Shown: positions 56,278-64,000 of the stretch, one piece after another
How positions within the stretch are numbered: position 1 is the stretch's first letter
Layout of the letters: every line of letters begins with the position of its first letter
Assembly: GCF_040054535.1 (NCBI RefSeq)
Contig: NC_090798.1
Location: forward strand, 429,001 to 493,000
Source of the DNA: Antennarius striatus
Lineage: Eukaryota > Chordata > Actinopteri > Lophiiformes > Antennariidae
Direction of reading: 5' to 3'
DNA: 64,000 bases
Notes under the pieces: model-generated
Told to the model about the DNA's origin: nothing
The model's database searches: none
What the model saw: only the letters and a program-made list of their open reading frames with translations
Program-made: the position numbers and the translations under genes

Positions 56278-56853
56278 ATGAAGCGGTTACAGATTCCTCT
56301 CATATTGTCTGTTGTTGTTCCATTGGTTGTCCTTACCTGTGCTGACGTCAAGTCACGTCGAGTTATTCAAATTCAAATTCAAAAAACTTTATTGGATCCC
56401 AAGGGGAAATTGAAAGTACATAAAGCAGGAAAAGTTGCCCCAGGACCAACAGTGGACAAAGTTCCAAGGAAATCTCTCTGATCTGACCTTTGATATTGAC
56501 CTATGATATTCCTTCCATGTTTGATGTTTTTAAAATTCGGAAGGATAAATCTGGTTTCAGAGCATAATCCTACAGTTATGTGGCAGGTGAAACAAGTCAA
56601 GGCTCCCCCCGCAGGGACCGCGGCTCCCCCAGCAGAGATTCTTGAAGACACTGAAGTTGCCCCTGCTGTCCCCTGCTCCTTTGTTTGGTTCAACAGGATG
56701 ATGAAGAGGATTCGTCGATCCCGTGTTGGCATCTACACCTCTGCTTGGTTCAACAGGATGAGGAGGACTCGCTGTGCGATCACACGGGACGCGATTGATG
56801 AGAACAGGGATATAATCATATTTGAGTGCAGGTGCGGGTGCATATGCACCTAA
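56278..56853 (+). CDS. candidate secreted, Cys-rich cationic peptide
   Basis: I do not recognise this gene. After the noncoding exon ending at 56226, an acceptor (tttcag) precedes the ATG by one base. Exon 2 (56278-56346) encodes MKRLQIPLILSVVVPLVVLT followed by CAD, a good signal peptide. The donor GTCAAG is weak. Exon 3 (56587-56853, acceptor tggcag, phase 0) encodes 88 residues. They run from an Ala/Pro/Glu pro-like stretch (APPAEILEDTEVAPAVP) through two arginine-rich repeats (VWFNRMMKRIRRSR, SAWFNRMRRTR) to a cysteine-packed end, FECRCGCICT. The 111-residue layout of signal, acidic pro-part and basic Cys-rich part is that of an antimicrobial peptide precursor, but this is inference only. 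The intron contains a repeat fragment. No clear AATAAA was seen nearby. Confidence 0.4.
56366..56512 (+). repeat. dispersed repeat fragment
   Basis: Begins ttcaaattcaaattcaaaaa and continues actttattggatcccaaggg, a phrase common at repeat ends in fish. It ends with the aaggaaatctctctgatctg block seen at 18.7 and 19.0 kb. Family not identified. Confidence 0.5.
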
Positions 56854-56969
56854 AGCTGACTGAAGCAACCCGCTGGTGTTAAACTTTATCAAAATCCATG
56901 GTCCATTCTGACCAGGTAATTCTGTGGTTCTTGAGGTAGTTGGATGGTAATGTCTTCTCCAAGAATGGA

Positions 56970-57178
56970 ACGGGTTCTTCGGCTTCCTCCCACCTCCAAA
57001 AACACACGCTTGAGGCCAATTAGCTGGTCTCAAGTTGTGAAGTGTGAGTGGTTGTCTGTCCACATATGGCGTCGCGTCTGGTGTATATCCTGCCTCATGC
57101 CCCCAGTCAGCTGGGATAACCTCCAACAACCAGCGACCTGTGACGGTGGAAGAAGCGGGTACGGAAAATGGATGGATA
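56970..57178 (+). mobile_element. V-SINE-type SINE, 5' truncated or diverged
   Basis: Keeps the central block cggcttcctcccacctccaa and the tail (cagctgggataacctccaac, then gaaaatggatgg). The tRNA-like head seen in the copy at 2.5 kb is missing. Confidence 0.75.
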
Positions 57179-57374
57179 ATATAACATAATATACATTATA
57201 ATATACGTATATTTGATGACAGTAATCCCTCACTTATTCACGCTTCAAGATGCATGGCTTCACTACAACGCTGATTTTTAGTAGGTAGTCACATGATACC
57301 GTACGAGCGTACTATTGGCTGACAGCATCTGGAAGTGCGCCGTGTTCTGAGACTCATTCTGAGACTATACTGTA

Positions 57375-57376
57375 TA

Positions 57377-57415
<39 letters not shown>

Positions 57416-57515
57416 ATATATATAGTGTATATATATAATGTGTATATATAATGTGTATATATAATGTGTATATATAATGTGTATATATAATGTGTATATA
57501 TAATGTGTATATATG
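57375..57515. repeat. AT-rich tandem repeat
   Basis: A pure (TA)n run followed by about seven units of an approximately 15-bp tatatataatgtgta-type repeat. It could form cruciform DNA. Confidence 0.9.
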
Positions 57516-57540
57516 TAACATACATCGGTCACATATATAT

Positions 57541-58265
57541 ACTGAAGAGGGCGCTTACAACTTTCTTATGAGTGTCGTTGAATCTCTGCTCATTTTCATA
57601 CTTGACGTTTACTTCCGTGTCACGTGACTGTATGTTCAACGGCGTCACGCTTAAAGAAAAAAATTTGCTCATGTCCGATTCATTATTTGAGTTGTGTTTT
57701 TTTTCCTATTTTTGATTTTTTTTTTACAGGAGGAATACTACATACAAAAAGTGGTCCGTTTTTACGTGTTTTAACTGTGGTTTTAAAAGAAAAATAGTTC
57801 TTGCTCATTTCACCCAGAACTCCTTAGCGCATACTCCCCCTACTGTACACATTAGGTATTACAAGTAAAAGGGTGGCGAAAATAGTGCACCAGTAAATAC
57901 TTGAATAAAATGTAAATAACGCTCACATTACAAATAAAAAAATACTCAAAATAAGGCTAAAAGACAAATTCTTCCATCCAACATTCAGTATTCAATTACG
58001 TGAAAGTTCTGCCGTTACTTTGAATTAAAATAGCCTGCATTTTTAACCTAATAAAAACTGTATTTTCAGTGGACTATAAACACTAATGCGTCATTAGAAT
58101 TTTTAAAAAAAATTTATACTAAGAAAGATTTGCATGATTTTTCTTTTCTGGGGGAGTGAACGCGTTTGAACGGGGGAGGGAGGATTTCATGAGAAACAGA
58201 AACTCACCGTTTAGAACACTTTGAGTTCCTGCTCTAAGGTTCACTAACCTGGAAATAACGGCAAG
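57541..58265 (+). promoter_or_regulatory. ISRE-bearing promoter and noncoding exon 1, right copy
   Basis: Duplicate of 55474-56226. gaaacagaaact is at 58193-58204, and the noncoding exon ends at 58265 with donor GTAGAG. The next clear acceptor on this strand is that of the plac8-like coding exon at 58946, so this is probably its promoter and first exon. Confidence 0.6.
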
Positions 58266-58962
58266 GTAGAGTCAAACTGAATTCATATAATCATCTTTAA
58301 AAAAAGAAGAAAATTAGCAGCCAATTTACGACGTATAATTTTGTTAGTGGTTTATTTAATGTTGAAATCCACCTGTTGGTGGATTAACATGTGAAAACAA
58401 CAATTTAGCTACGAAATATAAAATTACGTTATGTTAAAAAAATTCACAGTATTTTGTTGGAAACTGAAAATTAATGACAGGGAAATGTGGAGAAACTAGT
58501 AACGATGTCTATAATTTACCTTAGCGTTCATATTAACACAGACAGGGTTAGCATGTTGCTAACAGCGTGGAGCTCCTGTGGTTCCTGGGAGCCACCATCA
58601 GGTTATAAAAAGCGCTGTTGGAGGAATCTTATTTCATGTGAGGTAATAAAAGTTTTATTAATTAATAAGGACGCTTCACCTGCAGCTTTTCATGAAATAA
58701 ATGACGTGTCCTGCAGAAAAAGTAGATTTAAATGAGTATTAAACAGGTCCTGTAGACTTGTAGCATTAACAGAGATGGAGATGGATGGTTTTTAGGAGCT
58801 AAATGTAATTAATCTATTATTATTTAATAAAGTCCAAGTGTAGAGGTTATTCAAGCATCTGTGTTTTTCTCCACTAGGTTTTTCCTGCTGAAGCTGATTA
58901 TGAGAGGCTTCATCTCATTTCGTTTTGCTTTATTTGTTCCTCCAGGCAGTGATCAACCAGAC

Positions 58963-59713
58963 ATGACCTTCCAGCCCCAGTACGCCCCAGTCATTACTGC
59001 CTCCCAGTGGTCCGGCCCCCCCATGCAGCAGCAGCCCACTCAGGTGGTATCAGTGGTGACCACCACCCAAAGCCCCCACACATGGACCACCGGCGTGTGT
59101 GACTGCTGCACTGATATGGAAACCTGTAAGTCCACACAGGAAGTAATGTACGGATTTATAATAAATACTGTTAAAAATGATAAAACAGAGTCAAGCTGAC
59201 AGGAACTGAGGGTTGTTTCCTCTTGTCTGACGTCACATTCCTTGTGAATCGCTCTAATGAAGCCAGACGTCATGGACTCTTCTTTTTCCTCCTCTCCCAT
59301 CCAGGTTGCTGCGGCCTCTTCTGTTTCCCCTGCATGCAGTGTCAGACGGCCTCCAGACACGGGTGGTGCTGCTGCCTGCCGCTGCTGGACTGCTGCTGCA
59401 TCGTGTCCTGCGTGCTCCGCTCCTCCATCAGAGACCAGCACAACATCCCCGTGAGGCTCGCTTTTGGGACAAATAAAACATCACAATGAGAAACAGGGAA
59501 TCAGCTATGAGTCGTAACACTTCCTTTGGGCAATTTGATTTACTCCCCCCACTTTCCGTGTTTCTCTACCTTTAGGGGTCGTGCTGCGATGACTGCTGCA
59601 AGATATGGTGGTGCTACCCGTGTGTGTGGTGCCAGATGAACCGCGAGGTGAAGATCAGGAACCGGGCGCCGGCGACCACCTCGGTCGTCACCACTCAGGT
59701 CACCAGAGGGTGA
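58963..59713 (+). CDS. PLAC8/cornifelin-like cysteine-rich protein
   Basis: Three coding exons (58963-59125, 59305-59450, 59576-59713) give 148 residues. An acceptor lies 17 bases before the ATG, so a noncoding exon is expected upstream (likely ending at 58265). The N-terminus is Gln/Pro-rich. The PLAC8 domain follows: [50 protein letters not shown], then [34 protein letters not shown] and a Thr/Val-rich end. The PLAC8 family includes cornifelin, onzin and the fish ponzr proteins, with roles in epithelia, ion transport and immunity. The order CxxC, CC..C, IR..Y/H.I.G is typical. Which member this is cannot be told. A 22-bp tandem duplication spans the stop codon. Confidence 0.9.
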
Positions 59714-59904
59714 ACCTCAGGTCACCAGAGGGTGAACCTCAGGGGTTCTGGATGCACCACATGTTTGCCAAAAATACGTTTCAGTTAGTTTTCTTGTTCA
59801 GATGTCAAAAAAGGTACAAAATAAGTTATAGAATAATACATGTTCAGTTGGGTTAGCTCGTCTGTTCCGAGCCTTAGATGTGCTGTTGAAGCCACATGTT
59901 TGTA

Positions 59905-59971
<67 letters not shown>

Positions 59972-59997
59972 GTTGATTCGCTGTGATTCCAATAAAG
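59714..59997 (+). other. plac8-like 3' untranslated region
   Basis: Contains a (CA)n microsatellite (59909-59970) and ends with AATAAA at 59992-59997. Confidence 0.6.
59909..59970. repeat. (CA)n microsatellite
   Basis: Uninterrupted CA run of about 62 bases in the plac8-like 3' tail. Confidence 0.95.
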
Positions 59998-61662
59998 TGT
60001 TTCTTTATTAACAGTTTCCTCTGTCATTCCTCTTCCAGCAGAGTTTACCCGGAGTGGAGATGAAAAACATTTACATGCATGTATATTATCTGACCCCCCC
60101 CCGTCTCACGCTTACACCACACATTACACCACACATTACACCAGTGCAGCTTAACCACTGGAGCAACCATCACGTCCGTCTTCCTGCCTCTCACCACAGA
60201 ACTTCCCTTCCGCTTCGTCTCTTTCAGACAGTTTCAGAACATGGTTCTGTTTTACCAGACACAACGGATCACCACGTGTCCCTGACACACAGCTAGAATC
60301 TGGAACTACAATTTTATGATTATTAATATGGAAACAACTTTTTACTAAAGGTATTTTTCTTCTGGATTTAGCAAGAAAATGAAGCAAAAAGCTGAATCAT
60401 CCGTTTCAGTTCCAGCTTGTATTTTTTATTTCACAACATCTATTTTCTAAATTTATTCCTCTCAGTGTTTCTAATTTACTAAGAACCTATTTTGTCTTTA
60501 AAACTGAATAAAGGGAAATAAGACCTGATTAGAAAGGCAGATGATTTATCAGCCAATCAGGTGTGACGAACGACTTCTTCATGTCTAGACAGCATCTGAC
60601 ATGATGGTGGGCTTCCCTGCAGCTCACAGAGGATTAGAGAGATGCCAGACCCCGTCGGGCTTCAAACACGATCAGAGCGGCTGGGGTCCGGGCTAAACCC
60701 CGGTGCTTAAAGCCCGACATGAACGCTCCTGTTGTGGATCAGCTGCTGTCACCGTCAGATTGGACACGGACAACTCCACGTCAAACAGGTGGGTTTCTTT
60801 TCCCCGGGTGGATTTGGATCAGCATCTCAAGGTGATGCGTGTGAATCGGCCCGATGGAGCGGATCATCCTCGTCCCAGGATGGAGCCACAAACCCGTCAG
60901 CGCCTCCCGGAGAACAGACCCATGATGTAAAGACAGAAGGGGCTATTGGGTGGATTATTCCGCCAAGCGTTGCCAACAATGACTGCATGTATGTGTGATC
61001 AGCATCTGCAAAGGTCAGAGGTCAGGGCCTGGTCGGTTATGGGTCAGCAACACACTGGTGACTGCATCTCCATGGCAACCGGGTATCAGGCAGTTCCTGC
61101 TTGTCTTTTTAGAAAGTGAGAGTTGTCAGCTGTGAGGTTTGGTTTCCTGCTTCAATTTTTTGGGGGGGTGGGAGTGGGGGAGGGGAGGTGTGAACACACA
61201 TTGTGTGTGACTGCTCACAAAGCTCTCCTTACGCCCCCTGTGGTCAGACTGGGGTATGACAGCCCTGCTCACCTGAACTACAGGTGAGAGTGAAGAGCTG
61301 CTTAACACTAAGAGATGATTATTGATTGATCAGGTTAACACGTTTTCAACAACAATAAGTCTTTGATATCGAAAATGTTGTATTTGTAAGAATTTTTTTA
61401 AATTTGAAGTTAAAGTTTTGTATTTTATTCCATTGACATATTTCCTGAAGGCTGTTTTTAATCCTTTTTTGTTGGTCAAACTAATGAAAATATAATGTAT
61501 TAAATACAAAAACCCAAAGAAGGTCACTCATTTAAAACAAAAGCCCTCAGATTTGACAGATTTATTCAGTTTACTTCCTTAAAAAAATTATTACATTAAA
61601 AATAAATATTTGGTATGACACAAAATGTGTTGTTTTAAGCTTAACCCTCCATTTGATGCAGA

Positions 61663-61663
<1 letters not shown>

Positions 61664-61721
<58 letters not shown>

Positions 61722-61736
61722 TGTGTGTGTGTGTGT
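61664..61736. repeat. (TG)n microsatellite
   Basis: TG run of about 72 bases with one CGCG interruption near 61717. Confidence 0.95.
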
Positions 61737-62486
61737 TAAAAATGAAGATCAGTGAAGGTATTCATAGTTAAAACATTGGACTTCTTTTGGCATTTTTTGA
61801 ATCCTTGTCAAAAATTCTGTTGTAATAAACATGAAAGAGTTTGGACATCAAGGCCATTTTTATTTTACATTTAGATTTATTTATATACATTTTTATTTCT
61901 TTTATATTTATATTTGACACAAATAAAGGTATTTAGCTCAAGGGAGAATTTGTACAATAAAAAAAGTGACACCGTCAATCATTGGAGTCTCATTTCATAC
62001 AAGGAGGAAAATGACACTGAGGGAATATTCAGTATACCATTAATAAGGTATGGAATAACAATAATAACATTTCTGGGGTTTTCCTGTGCATTAATACCAC
62101 AAACCCTAATTTGAAGTAAATAGAAGCGAATCCTGAACATTTGTGTAATAAATCTAAAGCCCGTGTGGATCAGTCCTGCGCCCTGGACTCCCTGGACAGA
62201 AAATGTTGACAGGATTTTCCTGGAAAAATGCGAAATTATTCAAACCTGACCCTTTTCATGACACGAGGCAAAGGTCAAAAAGTAATAAAAGTAAAAAACA
62301 AAAGGCAGCATCCTGCAGGTGGATGTCCCGGTGGCACGGGGAGTGACGTGAGGCTGAAACTCAGGGTCGCAGATGTTGTAAAAAGGTCAGAGGTCACCTC
62401 CTCGGGCCTGAAATCCAATCGGTCATGGTTCAGATCCAACTAGACGGAGTTCACCCGAAGTGCACGCTCCATAAAAGTCCTCCAAA

Positions 62487-62610
<124 letters not shown>

Positions 62611-64000
62611 AGAATCAAACACACACGCAGCCCGTGTTCGACCCATCCACACACCACATGGGAATCTCCTTTCAACCTCGCCACCTGGGCACGCCGGGCT
62701 AGAGTTACCCCCCAACCTTTTACCCCAAAACACCCCCTTTCTCCCTTTTGATGGCTAATCCCGCGCCCCGACTCCGGCGCTGCGGCGCTAATAACCGGCG
62801 TGTCAGGACGCCATAACAACATCCAGAACAAGTTGCAAACTGAGAGAAAACGGCGGGATGGCCCCGCTGCCCCCCGCCTCATCAATCAGCTGTTCCTCCA
62901 ACGCGGCGGTGCCAAAATAAAGTCCCGCCTGACGACTACAAAGACGGAACGAGGTCCAGACCCCGCAGCCGAGGAGGCCGGAGACGTCCCAGACGCGTGT
63001 GACTGAAGACAGAGCCGACGACTGGTCCACACCTGCAGCGGGAGGGTCGCCGCGGTTACGGGGAGATTCATCGCTCACGTCGTGTCGGAGTCGTTCTGTT
63101 AAAACCTTGTTTTGGAGGTAACCACAACAGACCGACAGACGGGCTGAGGGTCAGGATCAGGTGTGTGACGGTGAAGGAAAATGAATAAAAAGTCTTGTTT
63201 TGAATCCGCCTGTTTTCAGCCTCCACTGTTTCCCATCAGAGCAGATATGAGCTAATCCCCGACTAATGAGAAACAAACGCCAGCAGCCTGACCCTTCAGG
63301 TCGCGGCGCTGCAGCGATGGTTTAGGTTAAAGACGTCCTTCTTTCCTTTTTCCTCTCGTCTTTACGCTCTATTTACACCCATTCACATTCATCTGTTCTA
63401 TCTGCTGTGGAGAGAGTTGTTGGTTTTTTCGTGGAGGTTTACTCCAGGGATCAGTGATGGAAACCTGTTTTAAATAACCGATCAATTCCACCTGGAACAT
63501 GGAAGAAAAACCCGTTTGTGAATTGAGTTGAATGATTAGGATGATTTAACTGTAATTATCTGAGGAATTATTCGAGGGGATTTTTTCTTGACGAGTCGGG
63601 TGTTTCTTTGTTTTTCGGTGAACAAAGAAAAGCAGAAATGATGATGAAATTGCAATCTTTTACTTTGGTCAAAGGTTTGAAGCCATATTGTGAAAAATTC
63701 TCTTCCATACCCGTCTGTCAAAACAGATAAAAAGTAAATTGAGTCTGATTCAAACAGAAATACTCCAGTTAAATATAAATGAGATCAAAAAGAAATGAAC
63801 AACATGAAGAGAAAAAGATTGGATTAATAAAATACAAAAGCTAAACTTCTTAGGTTTATTTGTGTTTTAATCCAAGAGATTTTTCTGTGTTTTTTTCTCC
63901 TCCAGTCGACGTTCCAACAACCACGTTTGGACATGTGACAGGAAGTAATCTGAACAGTAACGTAACTAAAGCTGTCGGGTCAGAAATACAAGAAATGGAC

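Noticed and set aside
58487-58735. Open frame of 82 codons between the promoter copy and the plac8-like exon
   Set aside because: It lies within the expected first intron, with no acceptor/donor pairing and no recognisable domain.

Overview
The window is from a ray-finned fish, most likely a compact percomorph-type teleost genome. Evidence: short spliced exons of clear vertebrate genes, many (CA)n/(GT)n microsatellites, V-SINE-type tRNA SINEs, non-autonomous hAT elements with 8-bp target duplications, and a P2X7-C-terminus-like gene of the kind expanded in fish. All gene models were assembled by eye from splice sites and remembered family sequences; no search was run.

Layout. 1-1015: first coding exon of ctdnep1 (minus; the rest lies left of the window). 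3025-4956: complete elp5 (minus), head to head with phf23 (5862-8289, plus) across a promoter with ZNF143-type motifs. 10229-10894: a candidate small secreted-peptide gene (minus) with a TATA box. 11283-12110: hAT copy 1. 13992-15928: a shrunken vigilin-like (hdlbp-like) gene or pseudogene (minus). 16564-17965: a P2X7 C-terminal-domain-like gene with two frame disruptions (minus). 18233-18337: a hAT transposase remnant. 19916-23761: complete plscr3 (plus). 28401-31058: complete gpr78 (minus), with hAT copy 2 in intron 2. 31059-39340: a gene-poor stretch rich in tandem repeats. 39341-47376: complete trmt44 (minus), with hAT copy 3 in intron 1. 48310-52888: complete tnk1 coding region (minus). 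55474-58265: two copies of an ISRE-bearing promoter plus first exon. The left copy leads into a candidate secreted Cys-rich cationic peptide (56278-56853), the right copy into a plac8/cornifelin-like gene (58963-59713). 59998-64000: no gene recognised.

Context. ctdnep1, elp5, phf23, plscr3 and tnk1 all have human orthologues at 17p13.1. gpr78 and trmt44 are neighbours at human 4p16.1 and here sit between plscr3 and tnk1, so the window joins two ancestral blocks. The host genes are not an operon and serve unrelated jobs: membrane and lipid phosphatase control, tRNA wobble modification (elp5) and tRNA-Ser Um44 methylation (trmt44), chromatin reading, scramblase, orphan GPCR and non-receptor tyrosine kinase signalling. 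The most novel-looking parts are the duplicated interferon-type promoter with its small peptide gene, the two decaying paralogues at 14-18 kb, and the hAT family that carries both a 64-bp internal minisatellite and a ZNF143/THAP11-like motif.
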